This document shows positions 40,275 to 52,500 of a DNA stretch of 64,000 nt, piece after piece. The position numbers and the translations under genes are program-made. Source of the stretch: Cyprinodon diabolis (lineage: Eukaryota; Chordata; Actinopteri; Cyprinodontiformes; Cyprinodontidae); the NCBI GenBank assembly GCA_030533445.1, contig CM060062.1, positions 21,954,329 through 22,018,328 of the forward strand, written 5' to 3'. Positions within the stretch are counted from its first letter, which is position 1, and each line of letters opens with the position of its first letter. Under the pieces are notes generated by a model. The model saw nothing but the letters and a program-made list of their open reading frames with translations. It was not told where the DNA came from and made no database searches.

Positions 40275-41950
40275 CTGTGTGTTTGAACTGAATGCTAACA
40301 GGCAGGCGGGGGTGGGGTAGCTGATCAGAGTCTGGGTGAACGATTGTTGGCAGATTGTGCTTGAGACCAAGTGAAGTATAGGACAGAGCATGCACAGTGT
40401 GGTAGTAAGACATTGAAATGAAGGATTGTCTGTGATTTCTCTCACCCATTAACCAGACAGGGCCATTGTTGTGTTCACTTCCCACTGGCACACTGTTGCT
40501 GTGAGTGACAGGCCGACAAGCCGACTCGGTGGGTCCGCCACATGGTGGGCCGATGAATAGAGAATGCAGTACTTCACTGCTTAGGAGAAACAGCTTACCT
40601 CAACTCTTTATGTTTCAAAAAGCTTTCACCTGAGCTTCTCACTATGTTAAGGCTAGAATAATTGTGAGATAAAGATGGCAGGTTTAATGTAAAATGTGTG
40701 GGGGGCTTTGTTTTGACTTTAATTTGACTTGAAAAATGGATTTCTTTATTAAAGGAAGCCGATCAAGTATAAGAAATTCCACTTCCTCTTGAGAAGTGTG
40801 GTTTGCCACCTTAAGTGTCTTGGCACACCCCACAGCGAGGCAGCACCAAAATGGCCAAGGACAGCATGCAGCGAGGGACAAGGCAAGTTGAACAGCTCCC
40901 ACAGGCAGAGGTTGTCTCATGGAATTCCAGAGTCGGAGCAGGAGGCACAGAAGAGACTGCTGGGGCAACAATGGCTGAGGACATCTGTCATGCGTGGCTG
41001 CTCTCTCCTTTGCTTACAATGGATCTGGGGGACCAGCCAGTGGTGTCTTTCTTTTGGCTCCCCTCCTTTCCGGGAACACTTCTGTCCCTTACAATGGCTC
41101 TTTTGTGCCCTCCCCGCTTTTTTTTTGCCAACGTTTAACCCTTCAAGCCTGCTCCTTTTTCTGCCTCCTCTTTCTGTTTCCACAAAAAAAAAAAAACAAA
41201 GTCGAAACCACGACTGTTCATTCACCTCTTTCTCCTGCTGTTTTTCATTATGACTTTTCGCCCTCACTCTGCCTTTGCACCCTGCACTTTGTACGAAACT
41301 CTTCATATGCAGCTTTTGTTTGTGAACAGCAAAGGAGACATTTAACAGAGGTTGGAAATAATTCCTCCACTCCTCTTCATGGTCTGCATAAGAAGTAAAG
41401 TAAAATCCAAACGGTTCACCAGAACTATGATGAATGAGAGCTCATTAGCTGTTTTTTTTTAGGTGTAGCACAGTAGATTTAAATGTAAATAAAGTTAATT
41501 TATGTTTGTAATTTAGTTTAGGAAAATGAAAACATATTATAATATACATATTAATTACAGACAGTAACACATTTTAAGCACGTATTGTGGTCTGTCTTAG
41601 ATATTTAATACTAACATCTAATGAAAATCTAAAAAAAAAAGATATCAAAAGACTAATAAAAAATTTTTTTTCTACAGAAGTTCTTTATTCCACACACCAT
41701 TTTTGCAGAAATGTTGGGATAGTTGTTTAGGAGAAAGATACTTGTAACTTCCAGAAGAAAATAAGCCACAAAATGCTATGCTCTAGAAGTTAATGTTTAA
41801 AGATCGCAGAATCCCAGCATATCAATGGAAAGTTAAGTGGAAGAATAAAGTGTGGTAAAATAATTAATTATAGTAATTATGAGTAATTATAGTCTAGAGA
41901 TGACTTTGAAACAAACCCAAATAACAAAAGAATTCGACCACCATTCTGGG
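39260..41950. other. Anonymous intergenic DNA with microsatellites
   Basis: Includes a TC run (40173-40197) and a TG run (40232-40282). The 40790-41140 segment is GC-richer and open in two frames but shows no domain, splice pattern or start context that I can support as coding. Confidence 0.5.
40173..40282. repeat. TC and TG microsatellites
   Basis: A TC tract of about 25 bp and, 35 bp further on, a TG tract of about 50 bp. Confidence 0.95.
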
Positions 41951-42180
41951 GAGTGGCGGCCTAGTGGTTAGGGCATTGCTCTTGGATCCCAGAGGTTTTG
42001 AGCTTAAGCCATACTTCAACGGACTCCCACTCTGGGTCCTTGAGCAAGACCCTTAACCCCCACACAGCTGCCCAGACACGCACAATGGCAGCCCACTGCT
42101 CCCCAAAGGGATGGGTTAAATGCAGAGAGTTAATGTCGTTGCTTTGTACTTGTGACAATGTAATGACAATAACGTTTAAT
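41951..42180 (+). repeat. tRNA-derived SINE, family 1
   Basis: A-box-like ggcctagtgg at 41958, then ttgagcaagacccttaaccc, ggcagcccactgctccccaa and the tail tgtgacaatgtaatgacaat. It is the longest copy of this family in the window. Confidence 0.8.
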
Positions 42181-44164
42181 TCTATTCTACATACAGAAAT
42201 ACTTTAATAGTGTGATGCCATTGACTATAAAGTCATATGGGTGACTTCTGACTTGACAGTTAACCAGCAGACAGTTACTGACAGATGCCACAATGGGGTC
42301 AAACCATACAAGGTTAATGCTAAAGAAACTGGGTGTTAATAGAGTGCTGAATCCCAACATATAAATAAAAGTTGCGTTGAGGGAAAATGTGTTGCAGAAC
42401 AGGATGCAAAAACAAAAGGAATGTCGGCCCTCTTTAATCGTCTTTAAACCTGCGCCATTTTACTGCAGGTATAAAGCTAAACCACTAAATAGGTGCCATA
42501 TCATAAGTACTGTCTGTTATTAAAATCCAAGCTGCTTCTCCAATATGACACCTGATAATCAAGTTCACAGTAATGCTCCCGCCTCAGCTCTGGAGTGGCT
42601 TTGCTGTAATTATGCTCAAGGTTGTCTGTTTCTTGGTGTTTTCAACACTCATCAGCTTGATGTAAATTACAAATTGATTTTTTTTTTTTCCTGCAACTGC
42701 TCATTCTTAAGGACTTAAGGGGATCAAGCTGGTCTTCAATTGATTGGTCTGATCTCAGTTTAGTAATAGGAGTTTACAAGAGGAAACTTGTCATTAATCA
42801 ATACAGCTGTACCAGCATGACAAAGCAAAAAACAAAACAAACGCAAAACTTTTTGGGTCCAAATAAACTGAGCAGTGCTGGGTTCATACAGCTCTGAATG
42901 ATTAAAGGGTTTGCTCTGTATGATTTTAGAGAAAAGACAACAATGCATATGCCTGATTTAAATCATAGTTTTATGCTTCTCACGGCCTGCAGCAAATTGC
43001 ATCGCCTGGCAGGCTGAACTGCTGTGTCCAGTCCCGGCAGCTAATTGTTGCCAGCTGCAGAGGACTAAGGAAACAAAGAGCTGTTTGAAAAGGTGATCTG
43101 TTGATTCGAGAGAGGCCGTCCACCCTGCTGTAATGAGACGTGCATCATATGGCATGTGACATTTGTGTAGTCATTCTTATTCTCAGACATGCTGTTAGCT
43201 TGAAGCACTATGAAAACACCAGTCTCTGTGCATTTGCATATTTTTGTGATTGAATAACTTAAGAGGGAACAAAATAGTTGAACAGTTAGAGAGTGAAAAA
43301 GATCCCTTGTGATTTCCCCTTTTACATCATTTTCCCACAAGTTGATTAGATGAATATTTGTAAAGTGGGATACAGGTATACATTAGGTTGTCAATTTCAA
43401 TTTCTGCCAAAACTTTTTTAACTGGCTGTCAGAGGAGGAGGGGGGGGTCACTAAGCAAATGTTTCATGTGAGTGGCTGAGTCAGTTGTTAAGAGATAACA
43501 TTCTTGTCTTTTCCTTGTCAGCATAAATATTTAAGTAAAGCTGTCAGAAGGTCTCCCTCACTCCCAGTCCCCTCTGTGAGGAAGTAGAAAACTAGAAGGG
43601 TATAAAAAGGGAAAATGGCCCCTGAATGGTTGTCTGTCAGCGAGGCTGTTCCATTTGCTTATTACCGGTCCTTTTCACATGCCATCAGGACCGGTGTGTG
43701 TGGCTAACACCTCTCAGTGCTGTCTTACTGATGAAACAACGCTCCAGGCGTCCTGTTATGACAGCTCTCTCTCCGCCTTGAGAGACCTCATCTGGGGTGT
43801 GTTCTGACAGGGCAGCTGCTTGGAATCGCTCTGATGAGAGGTAAACTCAGACCTCCATTATTCTGTTGCTGCTCAATGTCACTTTCTGTTTCTGTGCTGT
43901 TTTCTGTGCGCAAGGTTGTTGGCTCGGTGCCAGCAGGTCTACATCCTGAAAATCCCTTTATTGTACCCTGCAACCAAAAAAAATGTTCTTACAAAATACC
44001 ATTTAAAAACTGCAAAAAGCTTTTTCTTTATTTTTTTCCCATTTGAAAATGACAATTCTTCAACACTGTTTTACTATTCATTAAGAGATACCTGTCTTAT
44101 TTCCAATCAGAAGCTTATAGGTGGATACAAAAGTATTTGTAAATCTAAATGCAGCAGGATAATG
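42181..44164. other. Anonymous intergenic DNA
   Basis: No supported gene. A TATA-like gggtataaaaagg at about 43597 follows an AP-1-like site (ctgagtcag, about 43477), but no exon can be tied to it. Confidence 0.45.
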
Positions 44165-44551
44165 TGTCAGGCTCCGGAATGTAGGACCCAGAGTTAAGGT
44201 CGACAGAACTGAAGTGATTTCAAAAAAGTGTTTATTAACTACTCAATTTTCTGTGGCTTGTCAGCTGGGACAGGCTGATTGGAATCTCTGGTTTTTAAAT
44301 TCAATCTGAGCCCAGAGGAAAACGTGCAATCCAGCCTGATTATTTCTCCACAGCATGCAGAGGGAAACACACCGGCTTCGCCGGAAAATATCTCACACGT
44401 TTCATATAATCTGGCACTGATGGCTGGGAACAAGAAGTTTAAATAGTGAGTGAAACAGGTGGATCTGATGAGTGAAAATGAAAACTTGGCATTGCCAGGC
44501 AGGTGAAAGAAATAAACCAATAATCAAATCATCATTGCCAAGATCATGACA
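44165..44551. mobile_element. Short TGTCA-ended non-autonomous DNA element
   Basis: Starts TGTCAGGCTCC and ends GATCATGACA, a short terminal inverted repeat. The flanks are ggataatg and tgataaat, which share GATAA as a possible decayed 8-bp target duplication. It is 387 bp, non-coding, and similar in its ends to the element at 25102-26468. Confidence 0.5.
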
Positions 44552-45752
44552 TGATAAATAATTTATGGTTTTACTGTACTATATATGTTAATTTTATTAA
44601 ATTAACATACAGCAGAGTTTCGAAAATATTTTTCTAAATTCTCAACCGGAAATATTTTTCTAATATCTTGCCACTGACATTAGACTAGGTAGTGTAACAA
44701 ATTCAATACCAACATCTTAATAAATAGAGAAAATAATATTTAGTGCAAGCCTGCCAACCTGCTAATGACCGTTTTCCTCATATTTAGTTTTAAACAAATA
44801 ATACGGCTTTATTTTTCAGTTCATAATATATATATTTGTTGTGTTACCATACTTATCTCGCTGCAGATCGCATTTAATAAAAGAAAACAACTAAAACAAT
44901 AAGATCCTGATTGACACTGCGTGGCCATGATAAAGAAATCAAAGCAGTAAAAATGTCCTTTCCAGGATGCTGGCCAGGCTATGGTTAACAGATCAACCAG
45001 CACCATCTGTGAAAACCCCTGAGGCAATTATCTCATATCGTATCCCGGCTGACCATCTATATTAAAACCTGCTTGCAGCACCTGAGATTAACCCACACTC
45101 AATCTTATTCCTATATTATTGTGGATGTCTAGCAGCCCTCGTTCTTCTCCTGTGTGCTAATGCCTAAAACATGCGTGCTATCATCCTGCCCTTTGTTTCT
45201 AGTATACTGTTGTGCTTATCCTGCCGTTGGCCTAGTATAAAATCATAGCTGTCTCCATCATAAAATGTCCAATACCTTAAATAAGCCAGGTTATTGCACA
45301 CAAAGGGACAAAGAATAACAAGGGGGCTTGCCTGTAAAGAAACCATCATGGACATCTCTGAAAATGGCATCTGAAGGTCAGTGGTTGGACACACATTGCC
45401 AGCTGTGGTCTGACCATCTGTCTGAAAAAAAATCCTTTCTATCTGTTCTGAATTTTCTTTTTTGTATTTATTTAAAAAGAACAAATAACAATCACTGGTT
45501 CAGTCTTAAAACACTTACATTTTGCACTCTTACATCTGTCCTTATAAGATTTGAGCTTTAGAAACCTTTGGCACCATTGTTTGGATAACCTGAGAATTTT
45601 TAAAATCTGGACAGTTATCTATACTTTATTTTTAAGCTTGACCTTGATCTGATGAATTTCATTTAACATTTTGTAATGACTAAATTTAAATGGCCCTTAA
45701 GGCCCAGTGGTTTTGTGGACCTGAATTTTATTTGAAATAGAATATTTTGATA
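44552..45752. other. Anonymous intergenic DNA
   Basis: AT-rich sequence up to the provirus insertion site. Nothing recognised. Confidence 0.5.
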
Positions 45753-45757
45753 GATCT

Positions 45758-46172
45758 TGTTAGAGTGATAATTATAAAATTATTGTGTGGACATATGAAA
45801 CATTGAAAGAAAGAGGATGCTACATTTCTATCCTGTGAATCAACCAGAAGGGTCATAAACTTTTATGACCTCCAGTCAGAATCACAAGGTTGTGTGACTT
45901 CCATCCAGAGAGATGGTCAATTCACACTATCTTGTTACCTGCATCCCCCCAGATAATCATTACTGGGTCTTCTGTTTAAGGCACACCCTATGATGTTGTA
46001 AACTGTTAATAAAAGGCTTTGCTATGAAGGGATCTGTGTGAGAAGGTGCTGGTTTTCCGAGCCAGCAGCTTCTCTCCGCTCTGCAGACGCTGACGTCACA
46101 AAACCCTGTCTCTGTGTTGATTATTTCCTTTTAATCTTTTAAACTCACATTTCTCTGGATTAAAACCCAACA
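45758..46172 (+). repeat. 5' LTR of endogenous retrovirus
   Basis: A 415-bp LTR with TG...CA ends (TGTTAG...CAACA). It is preceded by GATCT (45753-45757), which is repeated after the 3' LTR as a 5-bp target duplication. It contains an AATAAA at 46008. It has a 22-bp segment that the 3' LTR lacks; otherwise the two LTRs differ at only a handful of bases, so the insertion is fairly young. Confidence 0.92.
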
Positions 46173-46176
46173 TTTT

Positions 46177-46195
46177 TGGTACTGAAACTCCGGGA
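46177..46195 (+). other. Retroviral primer binding site (tRNA-Phe-like)
   Basis: TGGTACTGAAACTCCGGGA lies 4 bases after the 5' LTR. It resembles the complement of a tRNA-Phe 3' end with a few changes. The position is diagnostic; the tRNA identity is inferred. Confidence 0.6.
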
Positions 46196-46378
46196 GTCAA
46201 GATCCAATTGTCCAGGACTGTGCGGGACCAAGGCCAAGTAACTGTCGACAGCTGTCCACCCTTTGCCGGACGGAGCCAATAGGTTGGTCCAGCCCTGCCC
46301 TGGACATCCTGGGGACGACTCAAGCTGAGGACTGATCTGCACAGAAAGGGTAGGCCTAAAGTTTTTTGATCAACAGTT

Positions 46379-46592
46379 GGTCTGGGACCATGTGAAAGCT
46401 ATAACTAGTTGTAGTCGCTAGAATATTTGACAAACAGGGTTTGTTGTAAGAGATCTGGGATCGGTATTCTGTGCGTTTTGGGTCTGGGACCCTCTGTGTG
46501 AAAGCTATAACTAGTTGTAGTCGCTAGAATATTTGACAAACAGGGTTTGTTGTGAGAGATCTGGGATCGGTATTCTGTGCGTTTGAGTCTGG
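46379..46592 (+). repeat. 106-bp tandem duplication in the provirus leader
   Basis: The unit beginning gtgaaagctataactagttg occurs at 46392 and 46498, a period of 106 bp, with nearly identical copies. It lies between the primer binding site and gag, where retroviruses carry packaging and splice signals. Confidence 0.85.
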
Positions 46593-46969
46593 GACTCTGT
46601 GTTGTACTCGAGATAGTAAGGTTTGCAGCTGCAGCAGGGATATTTGACGAAGCCAAGTTTTGTTGACAGATCTGGGATCTGGATATCCGGTAAAATAAAA
46701 AAATAAAAAATATCTTAGGCCTTAGAATAGGTGTGTGTGACTGTGTGGGAGTGTGTCAGGAAACAATCGAACCTTTCAGGTTCTGTTGTATCATATTAAA
46801 ACAGCAGGGGTTAATACAGTACAACTCTGGTGGATGCAGAGGCAAGATTTTCTCACCTGAAAAGGTAGAAGCAGAAATTACCACAACAATGTTTGGGTGC
46901 GTTCCTGCTGAATAAACATCCAGTGCGTAGAATACCCTAGGTGATTGTACTGGACTAAATTCTTTAAAA

Positions 46970-47930
46970 ATGGGACAAGGTATTAGTAAGAAGGAAATGC
47001 CAGGTGATGTTAGATGGATGGTGGCGTGTTGTGGTGGTGACCCAGAGTTTGCCAGAAAGTGGATTGAGAAGGAGGACTGGAATGGAAAGTTGAGAGTTGA
47101 GCTGCTGACAAAGATTCAGCAGAAGGTGGAGATGAAGTTAGTGTATAAATCAAAAAGAAAACAAGCTAAATACAGAAAAGAATTAGAAGAGTTAAATAAG
47201 TGGATTATGCAAGCAAAAGATAGGGAAAGCCAAATACAACAGAAGAAGGATAGAAAGACAGCTACAATTGCTGCTGTAAAAGTTAAAGCTGATGAAGAAA
47301 CTGTTGTATCCCGTATGCTTCCTCAATATCCTGATCCTAATCAAATTCAAGGGGGTGATGGGGTTCAAGCAGTGGCATCAGCTGTGCAGGAAGGTGGACA
47401 TAAACCCCATCACGGTGAATATGAACACAGCCATGCCACTGTTCCTCCTCCAGTAGCCCCACCATCGCATAATGATATTGGAGGAGCAGGAGCAAGCCCC
47501 CTGTCCATATCGTCCTCTGTGGATGGTATGGAACTCAGTGCCCCTGACCCTTGTGCGCATGAATTATGAAAATCAAAAAGGGATGTGAAGCTTAATTCAA
47601 AGTATTACAAAAATGATTATCAAATAGAGCCTTGTAAAAAAGGACCATCTGCCCCTATTTATCCAAGATTGGCTGAATTAAAAAAACAAGAACAGGACCA
47701 AGATCCTGGGGAGGGGGCATGTGCTTTTCCAATGTTAGAGGTGGCCAACCCTCAATATGGTCAACGCACGGGACCCCAAGATAATGACCCACTAGATCAT
47801 AGACCCACTATTCTTGTGTATAGGCCATGGACAGATGCAGAGATGCAGACTGCCTGTCAAGGTTTACCTCCAGCCAGACAGAACCCAGTTAAATGGTCCG
47901 AGGATGTTAAAAATAGATTGAGAAAATTCA
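46970..47930 (+). pseudogene. Endogenous retrovirus gag remnant
   Basis: Opens with an ATG whose second codon is glycine, the usual myristoylation context of retroviral matrix. It runs 199 codons to TGA at 47567-47569: a basic coiled region around residues 50-100, then a proline-rich stretch. The same frame continues beyond the stop into a capsid-type start (the PTILVYRPWTDAEM region, about 47800) and then breaks off at about 47930, where most of capsid, nucleocapsid, protease and reverse transcriptase is missing. It resembles gamma/epsilon-type fish retroviruses. It is inactive. Confidence 0.8.
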
Positions 47931-48409
47931 TGGCAGAAACAGGAAAGCCATGGCCAGAGTGTTTGCACTTGGTAAAATTACTCATGAGGATTATTCCAAC
48001 ATCTGATGGTTTGACCCCTTTTGAAATAGTGAATGGGAGACCTTTTGTTCTACCTCTATGGGAAGGACAGCCATAGGCAGAAAAAGAACAAGATGACATT
48101 GACCCACTAACTAAGCGGATGCTGAAACTTTTTAGCGACAAAACTGTTCGGAAAACATGTAATCTGCCTAGTGCTTTTGTTTCCCCACAGGAAGGCCTGA
48201 AGCCTGGAGACTGAGTGCTGATTAAAATCATCAAAAGGAAAACTTGGAAAGCTCCGAGGTGGGAAGGACCCTACATAGTGCAACTAACAACCCCCACTGC
48301 CGTGAAAATCCAGGAAAGAGACACTTGGATCCACCAGAGTCATTGTAAGCTAATTAAAAACTTTCCACAGCAAGAAGCCCAATTACCTTCACAGGAACCC
48401 CATAACTAA
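47931..48409 (+). pseudogene. Endogenous retrovirus integrase C-terminal remnant
   Basis: Joined in the same frame directly after the gag remnant. It shows the end of the integrase core (a GLTPFEIVNGRP segment) and the C-terminal domain (around KAPRWEGPY and the WIHQSHCK region). Stops at 48074 (TAG) and 48212 (TGA) interrupt it before the final TAA at 48407. The catalytic part of integrase and all of the reverse transcriptase are deleted, so no function remains. Confidence 0.8.
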
Positions 48410-48522
48410 GGTGGGGGATCTGTGGTAAAGTCCAGCTTCAAAGGGGTTTGGTTTTTTTAGGACCACTCGTCTCAATGTTGGTGAAGAAAACAACCTAACC
48501 CAGTCCTTTAGAGTCCTAGTTA

Positions 48523-48898
48523 ATGGGTGTTTCATTGGAAGAGCTTGTGAAGATGGAAAAACTAATGACGTTCTGCTGCCTGGTGGTGACCGTTGGAGTG
48601 GTGTTTCTAGGAACTCAAACTGACTGTCTGAAACAAAGGAAGAGCAGGATGATTTTTGATGGATCCACAGAAAGTCATCCATGCGGTGCCAATATGTGGT
48701 GGCAACATGCCAAACATGTTGCTGAAGATTTGAACAAAACAGACTGTTTTGTTTGTACTCATATGCCTACTTCTACCATGCCTGCAATCAATGATTCAGA
48801 AAATGATAGGAACCACTCTAATCCAATATTCAGCTATCACTTATGCTCAACTCCGCCAAGATGCTGATGAAGATAATGATGATGATGAAGCTGTGTAA
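48523..48898 (+). pseudogene. Endogenous retrovirus env remnant
   Basis: An ATG-started frame of 114 codons has a hydrophobic signal-peptide-like segment and the first part of a surface subunit with a CVCTHMP-type segment and N-linked sites. It ends at TGA 48865. Past a large deletion, an acidic tail (caagatgctgatgaag onward to TAA at 48896) looks like the cytoplasmic end of the transmembrane subunit in another frame. The receptor-binding, fusion and membrane regions are absent. It is not functional. Confidence 0.7.
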
Positions 48899-49162
48899 TC
48901 TTTTACAGGGATAATGATCGCCTCCTCGGGAGGGGTCGGGTAGGAATTTTTTTTCTCTATTGGAGAGTTTTTGCCTACTCAAGGGACAGATTATTTTTAA
49001 AGTTTTTACATTCTTTTTTACCTTTTTGCTTGAATTTTCCTTTTAATATTGTTGTGTTTTGCATATTAAACTTTGATTACTGAATTCCCTATCTGCAATG
49101 CATTCATGATGTATGTAGTGAAAATCTTTTTAGAAGTGCTATATGCTGATGTTTTTATGTAT

Positions 49163-49175
49163 AAGAGGAGGGAAA
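49163..49175 (+). other. Retroviral polypurine tract
   Basis: aagaggagggaaa lies immediately before the TG of the 3' LTR. It is the usual plus-strand primer site. Confidence 0.75.
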
Positions 49176-49565
49176 TGTTAGAGTGATAATTATAAAATTA
49201 TTGTGTGGACATATGAAACATTGAAAGAAAGAGGATGCTACATTTCTATCCTGTGAATCAACCAGAAGGGTCATAAACTTTTATGACCTCCAGTCAGAAT
49301 TTTCATGTGTGACTTCCATCCAGCCAGATGGTCAATTCACACTATCTTGTTACCTGCATCCCCCCAGATAATCATTACTGGGTCTTCTATTTAAGGCGCA
49401 CCCTATGATGTTGTAAACTGTTAATAAAAGGCTTTGCTATGAAGGGATCTGTGTGAGAAGGTGCTGGTTTTCCGAGCCAGCAGCTTCTCTCCGCTCTGCA
49501 GACGCTGACGTCACAAAACCCTGTCTCTGTGTTAAACTCACATTTCTCTGGATTAAAACCCAACA
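49176..49565 (+). repeat. 3' LTR of endogenous retrovirus
   Basis: A 390-bp LTR with TG...CA ends, followed by GATCT (49566-49570), which matches the 5' flank. It lacks the 22-bp segment found near the end of the 5' LTR, between gtgtt and aaactc. Confidence 0.92.
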
Positions 49566-49570
49566 GATCT

Positions 49571-52500
49571 GTTCTTAAAACGTCCCTAAGAATGTTTCTT
49601 CAGCCTTTACAATTTCTGAATCTCAACTCATTTTGGACTTAAAACAAGATATTTGAGTATTAGATGTGGTTCTTTGAGGCTTGTTCTTGCTTCTCTTGTG
49701 CTCTCGAGTCAAAATAGAGAAACTTTGAGCTGCTTATGTTCACTGTTGCTATGTTTGCTTGAAGTGTTGTTCAAAGAATTAAGATGGCTGAAGGCTGCGT
49801 ACATCAGAACATCTTCCCGAATGGTGCCTAAAGCTTTTCTGATTCTGCATTTTCATGAAAAGCACTCCCTTTCCAAGCTGCTGGTTCTCAGACATGTTTC
49901 TTGATTCTATATGATTCAAAGTATTTAATACCTGTATAAATCTTTGACGTACTCAAGTAGGACTTTTTTTTTGTATCAGTTTTCTTTTTTTGATTGGCTA
50001 TTGAGTAATCCATTTGTGTGAAATTTTGTTGTTTGTTTAATAACTTATTTTTGACATTTTTATATACATTTACTTTGGATTATGGAATACATATAACTTT
50101 TGAAAACAACAAGCCCCGACAAATAAAAACAATTTCTTTACATTTTACAGAAGAAAAGGTAGAATCATGTGGATGAGAACAGAAGCACATGAAAAGAATC
50201 CACTTTCAAGGTTTTTCTCTCACTGGGTGCACTATATAGAAATGAATAGAAAGAAACCAACATTGCCTTGTTTTTATCTCTTTTCCAGTATAATTTCATA
50301 TACATGAAACGTTTTCATAGAAAGTGAAGTGTTTGCCTTCCTTTGTTGTCTTGTTGCGCTTCAACCAGAGACAATGAAAAAGCCTTCAAAGTGCAGAGGG
50401 CCACAATGACAGCCTGCACAGTTTTGATGTTGTTGAAATGAAAAGTAGTGAAACACCATTGACACAGAGCAGAGCTGCCATGGCTCATTGAGAAGCAAGG
50501 TTGATCAGGGATGTGGAATTCAGTGCAGCCACATAAACATAGCTCTATTGTGTTAAATGTTTTCTCTTCACTGTTGGACAATGCCCAAAGCTGTCCTCTT
50601 CATTTGATCTGCCTTTGTATTCAGAGGCTGCATTTGGTAGAAGATGCATTAATTCAGGCCCACTGTATAATACAGGTTAGGACTTTAATAGGCAAAAACA
50701 GATTTTCTCTTTCCTTCCACATTTAAAATGTGCAGCTCACCATTGTTTGATTGCAGCAAGCAGACCTTGACGCTCCTTGTTTCACTCAGAGCATGCAATT
50801 TTCTGGAGGCCATTAAGCTATCAGATATGTGGCCTGTGAGGAAATGAAACATTGTCCAGAAAGCTGGAGAATTCCTCTGAGCTGGGGGAGGACATGGAGA
50901 GGGAACAGCGATGTGTTTTTGGAGTGGGATTACAGAAGGTTTGGAGGTGGAGGAGAGGGGAGACGATGATGATGGACAGACACGGGGGAGTTCTACCAGT
51001 ATCAAAGCAGCAGGAATGCAGAGCGGGCTGGTGGGACCTGGAACGCCCTGCTAGCCCTCTGATCTGATGTGATGTGTGAAGTGGAAGAGTGAGACAGAGC
51101 TCAGCACTGCACTAGCTCCTCAGACATAGAGCAGCACCACAGCTGGCTACCAGAGTCAATACAATATACAAATGGGTTTCAATCCATAATCACCTAATGT
51201 TTTAGAGTTTGGGGGGAAATAATCTCATGTTATTTTTGTAACTCTACAAAACTGAAATGTCTATTTAGCTTAGAAACACAACCTTTAAAATGGTGCTCTC
51301 TTTCTAAGCCAGTTGATGTATGGGCCTGGGGGATTATTTCTGTTAGGAAGTTAGTTAATAAAGTGTTTGGTGGAATCAGAGTTGCTCTCCTTAACTGACA
51401 TGGACAGCTTTCCGTCCTTGCACGGGGTCATCTGCTGGCCAGAGACTTTCTGCCTCCATGCTGTTTTATTTCTGGTTAGCCATTACAAAGAAGCTTAAAG
51501 CTTTTACTGTATCAGTCTATGCATTTACTCCTGTTTAAGTCCATTGGCTCATACTTAATGTCCAAACTATTCCCTGATGCTTTGTTCTTCACACTGAACT
51601 CGAATCTGCCTCTGTTTTTTTCCTCCCCTCCCTTTTATCTCCAGGCAGAGAGTGGCGTCTTGCTACTCCATCCACCTGCCAATAAAAGTTTAGCCTCTTA
51701 GCGCTATCTGGACGGTCCTTAACCCATCAAAAATTCTGTCTCTCATTCTCTTATTTTCGTGCCTTTGCCTGAAACAAAGAAGGAAAAAACATTCAATAGT
51801 TATTGATTTGGAGACCAACAACTTTTACTGGACATCCCATTTAATCTTAAAAGCTGATTTATTGCAGGCCCTCTGACAATCCCATTAAATTGCTGTCCAG
51901 CTAATCAAGTAAATTCTTTCTCCTTGAGGAGAACTGGTCTTTTATAGCACTAGGAAAGCAAAACCTGGCAGAAACAAGATTGGTAAAGGAACTTGGAGGT
52001 GTAAGTTGCCTCTCCTTACTATAAAATACAAATGTGTTATTTATAAATTGCTGAACGCTATTTTTAATTTGGGAAAAATATCATTAAAGTTAATCTATTA
52101 TTAATAAATCAGATTCATTTAATTGAAAATAAAGGAATATATTTATGTTTCACTTTACCATCTTCAAGTATTTGGTATCTTCATGAAGAACATTCATATT
52201 TTACTGGTGACTTTGTTGATAAATTATTAAAATAACACATAAATAGGATAAAAATATTAAACAAGAATAATAGAAATCATTTTAAATGTTGAAAATTGGG
52301 CTTGATGAAAAAAAATACATTCTCAAAGATTACTTATTTTAAAGCAGTTAAAGTTTGACAAACAATCTTCATCTTAATACAGCAATGTACTTTGTAGAAA
52401 GCTTAAGCTGATCTACAGAATTTATCTCTGCTAGTGTGTTGTTAGATGAGGTTGACTAAAACTGAAAGTCAAAAGCTAGATCTTGTGACACTTTAGTCAG

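Noticed and set aside
40789..41398. Overlapping ORFs of 107-154 codons in a GC-richer stretch
   Set aside because: Several frames on both strands are open at once, with no domain or splice signals, which points to composition rather than coding.
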